Below, in pieces: positions 43,446 through 53,564 of a stretch of 64,000 nucleotides of DNA (positions are counted from its first letter, which is position 1; each line of letters opens with the position of its first letter). The notes under the pieces are model-generated. The model was not told the DNA's origin, searched no databases, and saw only the letters and a program-made list of their open reading frames with translations. A program made the translations under genes and the position numbers. Source of the stretch: a gamma proteobacterium symbiont of Ctena orbiculata (GTDB lineage: Bacteria > Pseudomonadota > Gammaproteobacteria > Chromatiales > Chromatiaceae); NCBI GenBank assembly GCA_003058525.1, contig QBVD01000061.1:26210-90209 (forward strand), given 5' to 3'.

Positions 43446-44665
43446 TATAGGGCTCCACTGATTCTTTTCATGGCGTCCTGTACATTCTCAAAGCTGTTGA
43501 ATGCACTGATGCGAATATAACCCTCCCCACATTTGCCGAAACCGGCGCCCGGGGTACAGACCACACCGGCCTTATTGAGCAGCATATCGAAGAGGTCCCA
43601 TGAGTCGCCCTTGGCGTCGATCCAGATATAGGGTGAGTTCTCTCCGCCAATGCATTTATAACCCAGGCCCTCCATCTGTTCACGGATATATTTAGCATTA
43701 TCGAGATAGTAGCCCACCAGTTCACTTATCTGCGTGCGTCCCTCTTCGCTGTAGACAGCCTCGGCGGCACGTTGGACGGGGTAGGAGACACTATTGAACT
43801 TGGTGGTATGGCGACGGTTCCAGAGTTCCTGGATCGAGACCGCTTCCCCGGATGTTGTATATGCTTTGCAAGCCTTGGGAACAACGGTATAGGCACAACG
43901 CGTTCCAGTGAACCCTGCGTTTTTGGAGAAACTACGGAACTCCACAGCCACTTCTTCGGCGCCCTCAATCTCGTAGATTGAGCGAGGAAGACTTTCATCC
44001 TGCACAAAGGCCTCGTAAGCGGCATCGAACAGGATCAGGGCCTTGTTGTTCTTGGCGTATTCGACCCACTGCTTCAACTGTTCCTTGGTGGCGGTTGCAC
44101 CTGTCGGATTGTTGGGGAAACAGAGATAGATCAGATCAACCGGCACACTGGGGAGATTGGGGATGAAACCGTTCTCCCGGGTGCCTTCCAGGTAGGTGAG
44201 ACCCGTGTAGCGTCCCGCTTCGGCTTCCCCCGTCCGCCCCGCCATCACGTTGGTGTCCACATAGACCGGATAGACAGGATCCGGAATAGCGACCCGAATG
44301 TCGTTGGCGAATATCTCCTGAAAATTGCCGGAGTCGCATTTGGCGCCATCGCTGACAAAGATCTCATCAGCTTCGATATTGCAGCCCCGGGATTGGAAAT
44401 CGCCCTCGGCAATCGCCTTCCGCAGAAAGTCGTAGCCCTGTTCAGGGCCATATCCATGGAATGTGGCGTCATTGGCCATTTCGTCAATGGCCGCATGAAA
44501 GGCTTTGATGCAGGCATCCGGCAGAGCGCGGGTGACATCGCCTATACCCAGGCGGATTATGTGCTTGTCGGGGTTGGCCTGCTGAAAAGCGGCAACACGT
44601 TTTGCAATGTCTGAGAACAGGTATGAAGCCTGGAGTTTTTTATAGTTCTCATTGATTTTGATCAT
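43445..44665 (-). CDS. dapL: LL-diaminopimelate aminotransferase
   Basis: The 406-residue class I aminotransferase makes LL-diaminopimelate directly from tetrahydrodipicolinate. DapL-type motifs include [73 protein letters not shown] and the PLP lysine in [14 protein letters not shown]. Most gammaproteobacteria use DapD/C/E instead, so this implies a different lysine route or horizontal origin. It is transcribed with lysA. Confidence 0.93.
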   Translation of the reverse strand: MIKINENYKKLQASYLFSDIAKRVAAFQQANPDKHIIRLGIGDVTRALPDACIKAFHAAIDEMANDATFHGYGPEQGYDFLRKAIAEGDFQSRGCNIEADEIFVSDGAKCDSGNFQEIFANDIRVAIPDPVYPVYVDTNVMAGRTGEAEAGRYTGLTYLEGTRENGFIPNLPSVPVDLIYLCFPNNPTGATATKEQLKQWVEYAKNNKALILFDAAYEAFVQDESLPRSIYEIEGAEEVAVEFRSFSKNAGFTGTRCAYTVVPKACKAYTTSGEAVSIQELWNRRHTTKFNSVSYPVQRAAEAVYSEEGRTQISELVGYYLDNAKYIREQMEGLGYKCIGGENSPYIWIDAKGDSWDLFDMLLNKAGVVCTPGAGFGKCGEGYIRISAFNSFENVQDAMKRISGAL

Positions 44666-44757
44666 GCTACACCTCAGGAAACCGAAAAACGGGCCATTAT
44701 ACAGAGATTGTGGGTGAGTAGGAGAGTAGGTTACTGTTACGGACAGGGTTTCATCCC

Positions 44758-45105
44758 CTAACTGAATAGCCTGGAATAGGCCTCCTTCGTGAATCCCACA
44801 TGCAGCGTTTTATCTGCCTCGAGTACCGGTCGTTTGATGATTGATGGCGTCTCCAACATGACGCGAATGGCATTCTCTTCATTGATTTCAGTCTTCACGC
44901 TATCGTCCAGTTTACGCCACATCATACCGCGACGGTTGAGCAAGGCCTCCCAGCCAATCCTAGCGACCCATTGGCGTAGCAGTTTTTCATCGACCCCGAC
45001 TTTTTTATAGTCGTGAAACTGATAGGCGATGCCATGCTCATCCAGCCATCGACGGGCCTTTTTCATCGTATCGCAATTAGGTATGCCGTAAAGTTTTACC
45101 ATCAT
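44758..45105 (-). CDS. ArsC/Spx-like thioredoxin-fold protein (YffB type)
   Basis: The 115-residue protein has [23 protein letters not shown] with a single Cys, as in YffB rather than a CxxC redox site, and [20 protein letters not shown]. YffB genes neighbour dapE in enterics; here the neighbour is dapL. Function is unproven; glutathione-linked reductase activity is suspected. Two adjacent ATG codons are possible starts. Confidence 0.88.
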   Translation of the reverse strand: MMVKLYGIPNCDTMKKARRWLDEHGIAYQFHDYKKVGVDEKLLRQWVARIGWEALLNRRGMMWRKLDDSVKTEINEENAIRVMLETPSIIKRPVLEADKTLHVGFTKEAYSRLFS

Positions 45106-45393
45106 GGTTTTCTCTTTGTGTCACTTGGATGTCAGGATATTGAATCAATCATTTCCAATGAAAACAGTGTATTGAATTGGGCTGCCTGGGAACTAAAGGC
45201 GTAAGTCAGTATAAAATAGGCATATGCTATCAACCAGTGGTATCTGGTAGGGTTTTATCATCCAGTCAGCTCATCTACTATTTCCTACCGTTAAGCCGAC
45301 AAACCGACGACTCCCTAGCCACAACCCACGTTTTTGGTGATAGTATCCAATAAAACTACTTCTAATGGTGTTTTTCGAAAAAGGACGATTTCG

Positions 45394-45627
45394 ATGGTTC
45401 AGATTGATCAAAATGATGGTTGGAATATCGATGCCGATCTTAGCCTGATAAGCCACAGCTGCGGCTTCGAAGCTGAATTCAAGGGTAATGAGGTCTATGG
45501 TATCAAGCAGTTTCCCATTGAGGCGACCATCCTCGATATCAGGAACATGGTCTCCAGGGCGGAAGAGATTCTCTCAGGCTCATACCATCACCAACTGAGG
45601 CGGGTAAGTTCCAACCACCCTAATTAA
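45394..45627 (+). CDS. Small hypothetical protein, 77 residues
   Basis: Not recognised. The ATG at 45394 has AAGGA 8 nt upstream. The protein is acidic in its first half and has a basic tail (HHQLRRVSSNH). The upstream 288-nt gap (45106-45393) shows no gene. Confidence 0.5.
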   Translation: MVQIDQNDGWNIDADLSLISHSCGFEAEFKGNEVYGIKQFPIEATILDIRNMVSRAEEILSGSYHHQLRRVSSNHPN

Positions 45628-45650
45628 GTTCATCCAATGAGTGTATGTCC

Positions 45651-47120
45651 CTAGGGTATCCTCGGTGCCACCTTTGGGAAGAACCCCTGATACTCCATAT
45701 GCCACCAATTACCGCTTTGCTCCCGCTCTTCGACGCTAGTGAAGCGGTATTCGAAGCTGTCCACCCGAAGGTACCGTGGAGGGTCATCGGGGAAGGGATT
45801 ATGCTCCAGTAGTGCCGTGACTGTCTCCGAACCCTGGTGCAACCGTTCTACAAAGCGGCCGAACCAATTCATTTGTAACGGTTGTTGAGTGGGTACGAAC
45901 CAGATCATCCAGTCGAGTCGTGGCTGATGGGGGATGATCATGCCGGGCGCCCGGGTTGGATCACCGGGTTTATATTTAAAGTCATAGGTCTGCCACAATC
46001 GACCATCATTAGATCCCTGAATGACGAGCTCATGTCTCTCGGTCTGCATGGTGGGAAAGATGTGGAAGATATGGCCGATACCGAACCGTTGCACAGTTTT
46101 ACTAAAGTCCTGAATCACTGTTGGCACTGCCTGGGTACGAACAAGATTAGCGCCAAAACTGATCAGGCTGGCTGGCACGATAAGTAGCGAAGCGGTGACG
46201 ATCAGAACTGTCCGTAATCGTCCTGGTGATTGAACAGGCGTTTCAATCCGCTCTTGGAGTGAGGCAGGAAGCATCCGTTTCAACAATGGATCGTGCAGTA
46301 GAAACAGGCACAAAATGATAGTCAGCAGATTGATGAAATTGTGATTGCTGGTAGCGATGATCAGCAGTTGCATCAGGATAGTGGTGCTGGCTGCAAAGTA
46401 ACGGAAACGACGCGGAAAAAAGATCAGGAAGGGTACCAGCAGCTCACTGAACAGGGTCAGAATCACGCCGGCTTTGAGGAACAGTTCCGGCAGCTGATGG
46501 GCGTACCAGGCGCCGATATGTGGTAGTGGTTGTGTTTCAAAGTAGTGGTTAAGGGCTGTCAAACCTGACCAGGATGGATCGCCGCTGACTAATTTGAAGA
46601 GACCGGACATGAAACGCATTCGAAATAACAGCCAATCGAACAAGAATATCAGTAACAGATTTCCCCCACCCACTAAGAAAATTGCGAGAAATCCCGTTTC
46701 CAACAACAGCGTGTCCCATTGAAAGTTGGTGAAAATCTGCCCGGCGTGATAAAGCGAGAGATAGAGCAGAAACAGCAGTATAAGTGTCAATCTCTGCCAA
46801 CGACCAAACAGCAGGATCAATGAGAACAGAATACCCAGCAGGCTCACGCTCTTTAGAGCCAGGTCACTGGTCCCCGTTATCCAGAAGATGGATGGAAACC
46901 ATAACCGGGCTCTTTCCCCATAATATTCCCCAGCCAGACTAAAATGTTCACTTAGCGGCAGGATGCCCGATTCACCAACCAAGCCGGTGATCTGCGACGA
47001 CAGGGAGGCAAAGGCCGCCAGATAGACAAGGGCCAGCAGACGCAGAAACAACCAGCTCACCAATCGCTGATCAGCGGCAGGTTGAAACAGCCGGGACATG
47101 GTGGCTTTGAACTGATTCAT
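45651..47120 (-). CDS. Lipase maturation factor family membrane protein
   Basis: The protein of about 489 residues has some nine membrane helices in its first two thirds (FASLSSQITGLVGESGILPLSEHF, LYHAGQIFTNFQWDTLLLETGFLAIF, GDPSWSGLTALNHYFETQPLPHIGAWYAHQLP) and a soluble C-terminal domain ending QGFFPKVAPRIP. These are hallmarks of LMF1-like proteins. In vertebrates LMF1 helps fold secreted lipases in the ER; the bacterial role is unknown. The frame is open to 47318, but MNQFKATMSRLFQP at 47120 is the likely start; 47099 is an alternative. Confidence 0.85.
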   Translation of the reverse strand: MNQFKATMSRLFQPAADQRLVSWLFLRLLALVYLAAFASLSSQITGLVGESGILPLSEHFSLAGEYYGERARLWFPSIFWITGTSDLALKSVSLLGILFSLILLFGRWQRLTLILLFLLYLSLYHAGQIFTNFQWDTLLLETGFLAIFLVGGGNLLLIFLFDWLLFRMRFMSGLFKLVSGDPSWSGLTALNHYFETQPLPHIGAWYAHQLPELFLKAGVILTLFSELLVPFLIFFPRRFRYFAASTTILMQLLIIATSNHNFINLLTIILCLFLLHDPLLKRMLPASLQERIETPVQSPGRLRTVLIVTASLLIVPASLISFGANLVRTQAVPTVIQDFSKTVQRFGIGHIFHIFPTMQTERHELVIQGSNDGRLWQTYDFKYKPGDPTRAPGMIIPHQPRLDWMIWFVPTQQPLQMNWFGRFVERLHQGSETVTALLEHNPFPDDPPRYLRVDSFEYRFTSVEEREQSGNWWHMEYQGFFPKVAPRIP

Positions 47121-47354
47121 AGGTTTATGAATAGTCGATTCTTCATTGTTGGAATTGTAACAATATGGTGCAACACGTTCGATGATACGAAACAATGTGC
47201 GGTTACCTTTAGCTTGTAAATGAAATTCATACTGTTCAGTACGGTAAAGACTTTTGCAGAATTGAAATTCATGACATGATTCGTTCAATCCAACGGTCGC
47301 CCTGAACTCAATTAACAAAGCATAAATTCGATCACAAATACGAATAACGGCAAA

Positions 47355-48029
47355 ATGAAAGTAGAGATCACACCTTTAGAGGCACGGGTAGTGGGTTGCC
47401 TGCTTGAAAAAGAGGTCACCACGCCTGACCAGTATCCACTCTCTCTTGCGGCTCTCACCAATGCCTGCAACCAGAAAAGCAGTCGTGATCCCGTGCTGCA
47501 GTTGCAAGAGGTAGAGGTTCAGAGTCTGCTCGATGAGTTGATGAAAAAGCATCTTGTCAGCGATCGAACCGGGTTTGGCAGTCGCGTGGCTAAATATCAA
47601 CATCGATTTTGCAATACCGGTTTTGGCGCGCTTGAATTCTCAACCCAGGAGTTGGGGCTTATCTGTGTGTTATTGCTGAGGGGCCCACAGACACCTGGCG
47701 AGTTACGCGGCCGTACCAATCGATTGTGCCAATTCTCCGACGTACAAGAGGTGGAGTCGGTACTGAACGGATTGATGCAACGGGCGGATGGGCCTTTTGT
47801 GGTGCGTCTTGCACGTGAACCCGGCAGACGCGAATCGCGCTATGCACATCTGTTTTGCGGCGATGTGGAGGAAGATAGTGAATCGAACGAGCCGGATAGC
47901 ATGGAAAGGGGTCAGGAGGCAGGCCAAGCATCTCGAATCGAGCAGCTCGAAGCGGTACTGAATGAGATGCGTAGAGAGATTAAAAATCTCAAGGCACGGG
48001 TCGATGAATTGGAGTTACACCGCAATTGA
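47355..48029 (+). CDS. yceH: YceH-family (DUF480) winged-helix protein
   Basis: The 224-residue protein has two winged-helix domains and a C-terminal coiled coil (about residues 195-222). It contains [48 protein letters not shown] sequence, which is highly diagnostic of YceH, and [19 protein letters not shown]. The DNA target is unknown. Confidence 0.92.
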   Translation: MKVEITPLEARVVGCLLEKEVTTPDQYPLSLAALTNACNQKSSRDPVLQLQEVEVQSLLDELMKKHLVSDRTGFGSRVAKYQHRFCNTGFGALEFSTQELGLICVLLLRGPQTPGELRGRTNRLCQFSDVQEVESVLNGLMQRADGPFVVRLAREPGRRESRYAHLFCGDVEEDSESNEPDSMERGQEAGQASRIEQLEAVLNEMRREIKNLKARVDELELHRN

Positions 48030-48063
48030 GACATGGTCGCCGCCGCACCAGGTAACAGTCGGT

Positions 48064-48777
48064 CTACCATTCAATGGGTTTACCAAACCGGAAAAAACCT
48101 CCACTCGGCCCATCATCCGCTAAAGTGGCCGCCCAGATTATACCTTCCACACCTTCAGGAATAGACAGGGTTGCCTCTTTTCCTCCCATATCTGTCCGCA
48201 CCCAACCGGGGCATATGGAATTGATTTTTATCTGCGTCTGCTTCAGCTCCTCGGAGAAAATTCGGGTCAATGCATTGAGCGCTGTCTTCGATAACCGATA
48301 GGATGGACAGCACCCCCCCATTTCACTGAGTTGTCCCATGCCGGATGAGACATTGACCACACACCCTTCTCCATCCATAAGCGGGATGAGTGCCTGGCAA
48401 AGCCTTAACGGACCAAGCGTATTCGTATCGAAGCCATTGAGAATGTTCTCGATTTCGGCATTGAAGACACTGCTTTCTGAATCCTCTGGGGAAGGGTCGG
48501 GAAATATACCTGCGTTATTGACCAAGATCTGCAGTCGTTTGTGATGTTGCCGGAAATGTTGCACCACAGCCAGTACGGAGGCTTCACTGCGAACATCCAA
48601 CGGGTGGTAGGAGACATCCAGACCTTCGTTTAACAGCATCTGTTGAGCGGCCTGTCCATCGACCTCATTTCGGCTGGTCATAAGAACATGGTGACCAAGC
48701 CTGGCCAATTGACGGCTGGTCTCCAATCCAAGCCCGCGGTTGGCACCTGTCACGATAGCAACGGATTTATTTGTCAT
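48064..48777 (-). CDS. Short-chain dehydrogenase/reductase
   Basis: The 237-residue SDR has the TGANRGLGLE cofactor motif, NNAGIF, a catalytic Ser (NVSSGMG) and YRLSK (Tyr-x-x-x-Lys). The ending GWVRTDMGG...PEGVEGIIWAA resembles carbonyl reductase-like SDRs. NADPH preference is likely from the Asn-Arg in the glycine-rich motif. Substrate unknown. Convergent with yceH. Confidence 0.9.
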   Translation of the reverse strand: MTNKSVAIVTGANRGLGLETSRQLARLGHHVLMTSRNEVDGQAAQQMLLNEGLDVSYHPLDVRSEASVLAVVQHFRQHHKRLQILVNNAGIFPDPSPEDSESSVFNAEIENILNGFDTNTLGPLRLCQALIPLMDGEGCVVNVSSGMGQLSEMGGCCPSYRLSKTALNALTRIFSEELKQTQIKINSICPGWVRTDMGGKEATLSIPEGVEGIIWAATLADDGPSGGFFRFGKPIEW

Positions 48778-48947
48778 GGTCTCTCTTAATACATGTTAAT
48801 GGGATATACCGGTCACAATCGGAATGATGATCAGTCTCTGATCCAGCTCAACTGAGAGATCGATAAAAATTGGGTCTAAACCTTTCAATATGAGGCATAT
48901 AGGCGCAAAATTTATCATAGATGACAGACCATCTTCAGGAGTTTGGC

Positions 48948-49283
48948 ATGATTCCCATTAACTACCAAGTCACAGGTGAAGAAGAGTACTCGTTTCGTAT
49001 AGAAATTGATGGAGATGGAAATTATACAGTCCATACAGGTACTTATGCGACACAGAAGCCGCGATCAGGAAAACTTACCGCACATCAGGAGTCTGAGCTT
49101 CAGCATGCGGTTACATCCCTTAGGTCATTCAGCGAGCACCCAAAACCGGGTGATGGGCAGGCGTTTCAGGCAAAACTGGTCGTCGGTGAAGGCGAGCAGC
49201 AGGTTGTCTATACATTCTGGGAAGGCGCCCTGGAGGAAGACGAGCAGTTGGCTTCGCTGGTCAGGCAGCTGGAAGTGATCTGA
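48948..49283 (+). CDS. Small hypothetical protein, 111 residues
   Basis: An acidic, beta-rich protein with a pattern of alternating polar strands (YSFRIEIDGDGNYTVHTGTY). The ATG at 48948 follows CAGGAG with good spacing; an in-frame ATG at 48921 is less likely. No family is recognised. Codon use matches neighbours. Confidence 0.6.
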   Translation: MIPINYQVTGEEEYSFRIEIDGDGNYTVHTGTYATQKPRSGKLTAHQESELQHAVTSLRSFSEHPKPGDGQAFQAKLVVGEGEQQVVYTFWEGALEEDEQLASLVRQLEVI

Positions 49284-49479
49284 TGCGGCACTCCAGCGGG
49301 TGATAAATAACTGAGATTATGCATTTTTGTGTCTGGCGAGTGGTTTTGATTCATCCCGGCCAGCGGGAAAAAATTGGACTTTTCAGAAATAACTGCTAGG
49401 ACAATATTTATCCTCCCACAGCCATATTCTATGTGACAAAGATATGTATATAGGGTCAAAATTTTCTCAGAGATGATGT

Positions 49480-49749
49480 TTGGGTCTGTTGACACTAATC
49501 CAAGCGGCTCTGATACAACTGAAATAGCGCCAACCAAGGCATGAGGAGAGTAGTTGGGTGATTCCGGATGAACGGCTAGCAATGCTGATCGATATTATTT
49601 CAGGCATAACCCGCAGGGTCTGGGCAGTTTTTCCGTCCAGCGGCATTTCCGTTCGTTCATTTATCGTCACTGCACATCGCACATACTGCTTTACAGGATA
49701 TAATAATTATTGCCAGCAGGGCCGGCTGGATTAGTCTTGGCAGGCTCTA
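49480..49749. mobile_element. MITE copy 3 (270 bp, degenerate)
   Basis: The left end TTGGGTCTGTTGACACTAAT and right end GGATTAGTCTTGGCAGGCTC are diverged versions of the ends of copies 1 and 2. The internal arm ACTGAAATAGCGCCAACCAA and the segment TTTTTCCGTCCAGCGGCATT keep the order of copy 2. Many substitutions have broken the hairpins, so it is an old insertion. The rest of the 49284-49479 gap shows no gene. Confidence 0.85.
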
Positions 49750-49759
49750 GGACGTACCA

Positions 49760-50704
49760 ATGCACAATCCAGACAAAACACCCAACGGCACAATCCGGAA
49801 TATCGATGGCAAGACCTGTATCTTCTATGACGGATACTGGATAAAGCACTACGTGCCGATGGAAGATAACCTGGAGACGAAAAAGCACTTAATCGAGGCG
49901 CTTACCCGTCGACTATTCAACCATGTCGAACATGGCATCAACATGCCCGGCGACAGGCTGGAAGAGGCCAGAAAGGCGTATGAGGAGGAGGACGACCCAG
50001 ATCTGAAACGTGTGAAGGGTGCAATGTTGGCCGGAGCTCTGTTCAATCGCGGCACGGATATATTCAGAGACTTGGTAAAACTGAAGGATGAGAATATAAA
50101 GAGTGGTAGAGGCAGGGAAATGCTGCATGAGTGTGGCCAGTATCTGTTGGAGGCGCTGGAGCTTGGCAATCTGGTGAAGCATCGCAGCGGCGATGAGGGC
50201 ATTGACGAACTATGGGGGGAACCCTTCCGCGCATTCACGATTCCGATAGAATCGTTTTATGAAACTCGGTATATAAAGATTGCGCAATCCATGCACGATA
50301 TCGACAATATATCGGAGGCGATGATCGAGGCATTCCAGGATAGTCATTTTTTCAAGGGCGTCGAAGAGTCCACACGACAATTTGCAGGGGCGGCAAAACT
50401 CAAATGTGAAACCCTGCGCACCGACCCAATTATATTCGATATCTGGCCCAGATTCGCGGTAGCCGGTGAAAAACTCATGCAAATCGGGCCGTTAGAGAGA
50501 AACAATGATTCTTGTCTGGCCTGTTGGGAAGCAGATGAGGGCCATCGGCTGATCAAGGATGGGGTGGATCTCATTACCCACATCGCCAGGGCCAGAGTTT
50601 CTATGCCGAAAAGCACCAGCGCATTTATTGACCGTTGCCACTCCTACCTGGCTTGTCGGGGGAGTGCACCCGGACTCTCACGAGTCGAATTGAAATCCCT
50701 TTGA
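49760..50704 (+). CDS. Hypothetical protein, 314 residues
   Basis: The protein is soluble and mostly helical. It begins MHNPDKTPNGTIRNIDGKTCIFYDGYWIKHY and contains long charged helices. No family is recognised. The ATG lies 11 nt after the right end of MITE copy 3, so its native upstream region may have been displaced. Confidence 0.65.
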   Translation: MHNPDKTPNGTIRNIDGKTCIFYDGYWIKHYVPMEDNLETKKHLIEALTRRLFNHVEHGINMPGDRLEEARKAYEEEDDPDLKRVKGAMLAGALFNRGTDIFRDLVKLKDENIKSGRGREMLHECGQYLLEALELGNLVKHRSGDEGIDELWGEPFRAFTIPIESFYETRYIKIAQSMHDIDNISEAMIEAFQDSHFFKGVEESTRQFAGAAKLKCETLRTDPIIFDIWPRFAVAGEKLMQIGPLERNNDSCLACWEADEGHRLIKDGVDLITHIARARVSMPKSTSAFIDRCHSYLACRGSAPGLSRVELKSL

Positions 50705-50990
50705 ACGCCTTATTTTTTTATCAAGATTGCGGCGTCTGTAATTATTGTCTAACGATTCAATCGTATACTGAAGAGAGCAGTAGCATTGCCATATGCTTCC
50801 ATGTCGATTCTTGTCCATGATGGTATATTGGGCCATTTCCAGAGGATATGGTCTGTAGTGATATACTGCGGCGGTTTTTCGCCAATCAGGATAAGCGGAC
50901 AGTTCGGTTGTAAACTAAAACATAAGTGTATGCTGAATATCAGCAGCTTTCTCCTTTGCGATCATGTTGTAAATTGAACGTAGCTACTAA

Positions 50991-53483
50991 ATGTTTGAAT
51001 CGTATTACAAATTAGACGCAAATCCATTCCGGTTGAGTGCCGATGAGCGGTTCAGATTTGCACATAAAAACTACCTGAAGGCGTGGTCATACCTGGTATA
51101 TGCCTTGGAGCAGGGTGAAGGTTTCATCATGGTCACCGGCAGGCCTGGTTCTGGCAAGACAACACTGATTCGCGACATTTTGTCGGAAGTCGACAAATCG
51201 AAAATTCTGGCAATCAACCTGGTTACCAATCAATTACAAGCTGAAGAACTGCTGCGAAAGGTGGCCTTGGAGTACGGGTTACCTGCTGAAAGCTTTAATA
51301 AGGCCACGCTGCTGACGAGTATCGAGGATTTTGTCACCAAAGAGTATCAGGCGGGCAGGCGGGCCGTCATCGTCATTGACGAGGCTCAGAATCTTACCCT
51401 GAATGGTCTTGAAGAGCTTCGTCTGCTCTCCAATCTTCAAACCGGGAGTCACCCGCTCTTCCAGATATTTCTCATCGGTCAGGATCAGCTTCGGTCGCTT
51501 ATTCTGAGCCCGGAAATGGAACAGATTCGTCAGCGGATGATTGCTAGCTGTCAAATCGAAACCATGGATCTTCAACAGACAGAGGGCTATATCGAACATA
51601 GACTCGGTATTGTCGGTTGGAATCAGGACCCAGTGCTTGATGAGGCGATTTTTCCGCTCATACACTATTTGTCTGATGGCATACCGAGAAAGATCAATCA
51701 CATTGTCAGTCGATTACTCCTCTACGGCGCATTGGAGGAGAAGCATGAGTTGACAGAAGATGATGTGTGGATTGTTGCCAGAGAGTTGTTTGATGAGGAG
51801 CGTCTGTCCATTCAGAGTGGCGACTCCTTTACCACATTTAAGGATAAATATGGCCAGCTTGAAAATCCCCTGTCAGAGCCATCCGAACCTGGCTTGGAGA
51901 TAGAGAGTATTGAACTCCCGCAAACTGTTGATACTGAGAGTGTCGGCATTATCGAGCCCGATACTGGGGTGTTCGAGGAGAGTGAAGCCAGGTTGGCGAC
52001 TGAGCCTGATGCAGCGTCAGATGCAGATGCAGAGGCAGAGGCAGAGGCAGAGGCAGAGGCAGAGGCAGAGGCAGAGGTAGAGGTAGAGGTAGAGGCAGAG
52101 ACAGATGCAGAGGTGAAAGGTGAATCCGAATCCGAGCTAGAAGCAGATATTGAGTCGAGTATCGAACCGGAGACAGAAGAAGCCAAAGATTCCGTGACAG
52201 AAACAGAGGATGCAGAGCATATATCGGAATTCTATCCCTATGGAGAGGACCTGGTCGACTCTGACTTCTCGTCCGAAAAGGAGAAACTATCTTCAGATGA
52301 GTCTGCTGTAGCGCTCTTAAATGATGAAGCAGAACGTCTTGTCCAACCGATAACCACAGAGCAAGCATCCGTAACCTCTGCAAAGGATTACGTCAATGAG
52401 TCTGATATGGATGCGTTGACATCGAAGTTACTTAAGGATGGCGATATCAAAGTTGAAGATGCGTCTGCAGAGAACACTGAAACCAACCCAGAGGATATCC
52501 TCAACCTGCCATCCATGCAGGCAGAAAGACGTAAACACGAAATTGATGAAAAGGGGGGATTGATCAACACGGCTGAGACGCTAGAGGTTGAAGATCTGTT
52601 TACCGGTACCTTTGGTAAATCGTTGCGCAATATATTCTTTTTTGTGTTGGCAGGGTTCTTCTTTTTAGCACTGTTTGTCATCAAACCTGAGCGCATAGAT
52701 CAGGCCTGGAATGGGACAGTCGACAAACTGCAGTCGATGATCAACCCGGCAGAAGATGGGCGTGAGACAGACCTGTCCTCTGCTGGGAATGGGCAGCAAA
52801 TACCTGATACAGATGGAAGCCTGCCCCTTCAGATCGATGCGGAGTCCAGTATCGAGACTTCGGCAGAACCCGATGTGATTGAAACAGTGCCGGAGAAAGT
52901 CGAAACCAGTGCAGAGCCAGATCTTGCAATCGTTGATGCGGAAACGGATCAAACAGAAGCATTATCGGATGTTGAGGCAGATGTAGAAAAGAGCCCGTCC
53001 TTGGAAAAAATAACATCGACTTTCGAGGCAGATCCCGTTGAAAAGGCCAGCAAAGATTATATTGCAACCCAGTCGAGATACCAGAAAATTGAAATCGGAG
53101 AAGGCACAAAGGAAACAGTAGACACTATACCCACTACTCGGAAGTTTCAGATCTACTTCGAATTCGATAATCCATACATACCCGATCAGTTCAAGGAGAT
53201 GCTGAATGACCTCTATATCGTCCTCTCCCTCAACAAGGCGTCCACAATGACCATTACTGGCTATACGGATGCAAGCGGCGATCCCATCTACAACATGAAT
53301 CTGTCGGTAGAGCGAGCTAGTGCAGTATCCAACTACTTCACGGAAAGAGGTATCAGCTCTGAGCGTATTCAGGTCGAAGGCCGGGGCCCAGTACCGAAAT
53401 CGTCGACAGATGAACATGAAGAGCTGGATAAACGGTTCGGCAACAGGCGGGTAGAAATCGTATTACGCGAAGGCGGTGAATAG
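50991..53483 (+). CDS. ExeA-like AAA+ ATPase fused to a transmembrane segment and OmpA domain
   Basis: The 830-residue protein has four parts. An ExeA/GspA-type AAA+ domain (about residues 1-270) carries YYKLDANPFRLS, Walker A GRPGSGKTT (50-58), Walker B VIVIDEAQ (126-133) and a DGIPRKINHI sensor region. A long acidic linker follows, with an Ala-Glu/Val-Glu repeat (about 343-385). One membrane helix lies at about 545-565 (NIFFFVLAGFFFLALFVI). A periplasmic OmpA-like domain (about 718-828) shows IYFEFDNPYI, TGYTDASGDPIYNMNLS and GNRRVEIVL. So ATP hydrolysis in the cytoplasm is linked to peptidoglycan binding. ExeA-like ATPases accompany exopolysaccharide and secretion loci. The OmpA fusion is unusual to my knowledge. 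Confidence 0.85.
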   Translation: MFESYYKLDANPFRLSADERFRFAHKNYLKAWSYLVYALEQGEGFIMVTGRPGSGKTTLIRDILSEVDKSKILAINLVTNQLQAEELLRKVALEYGLPAESFNKATLLTSIEDFVTKEYQAGRRAVIVIDEAQNLTLNGLEELRLLSNLQTGSHPLFQIFLIGQDQLRSLILSPEMEQIRQRMIASCQIETMDLQQTEGYIEHRLGIVGWNQDPVLDEAIFPLIHYLSDGIPRKINHIVSRLLLYGALEEKHELTEDDVWIVARELFDEERLSIQSGDSFTTFKDKYGQLENPLSEPSEPGLEIESIELPQTVDTESVGIIEPDTGVFEESEARLATEPDAASDADAEAEAEAEAEAEAEAEVEVEVEAETDAEVKGESESELEADIESSIEPETEEAKDSVTETEDAEHISEFYPYGEDLVDSDFSSEKEKLSSDESAVALLNDEAERLVQPITTEQASVTSAKDYVNESDMDALTSKLLKDGDIKVEDASAENTETNPEDILNLPSMQAERRKHEIDEKGGLINTAETLEVEDLFTGTFGKSLRNIFFFVLAGFFFLALFVIKPERIDQAWNGTVDKLQSMINPAEDGRETDLSSAGNGQQIPDTDGSLPLQIDAESSIETSAEPDVIETVPEKVETSAEPDLAIVDAETDQTEALSDVEADVEKSPSLEKITSTFEADPVEKASKDYIATQSRYQKIEIGEGTKETVDTIPTTRKFQIYFEFDNPYIPDQFKEMLNDLYIVLSLNKASTMTITGYTDASGDPIYNMNLSVERASAVSNYFTERGISSERIQVEGRGPVPKSSTDEHEELDKRFGNRRVEIVLREGGE
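52019..52100 (+). repeat. In-frame hexanucleotide GAGGCA/GAGGTA tract
   Basis: Roughly a dozen tandem 6-bp units (AGATGC, AGAGGC, AGAGGT variants) encode the Glu-Ala/Glu-Val run of the AAA+/OmpA protein. Copy changes would alter linker length without shifting the frame. Confidence 0.8.
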
Positions 53484-53521
53484 GGCAGGTGGTAACACCT
53501 CGCTCCCACACATCGGCTCAA

Positions 53522-53550
53522 TGCGTGCCCACTCTCCAGCGTGGGAATGC
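53522..53550. repeat. Palindromic CCCAC/GTGGG repeat relic
   Basis: CGTGCCCACTCTCCAGCGTG followed by GGAATGC lies between the AAA+/OmpA gene and cysC. It resembles the hairpins at 42067-42148. It might also terminate transcription. Confidence 0.45.
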
Positions 53551-53564
53551 ATAGGCCACTTAAA

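Noticed and set aside
51949..52383. Long minus-strand frame opposite the acidic repeat of the AAA+/OmpA gene
   Set aside because: It is the Leu/Pro-rich mirror of the GAGGCA repeat tract, a compositional shadow.
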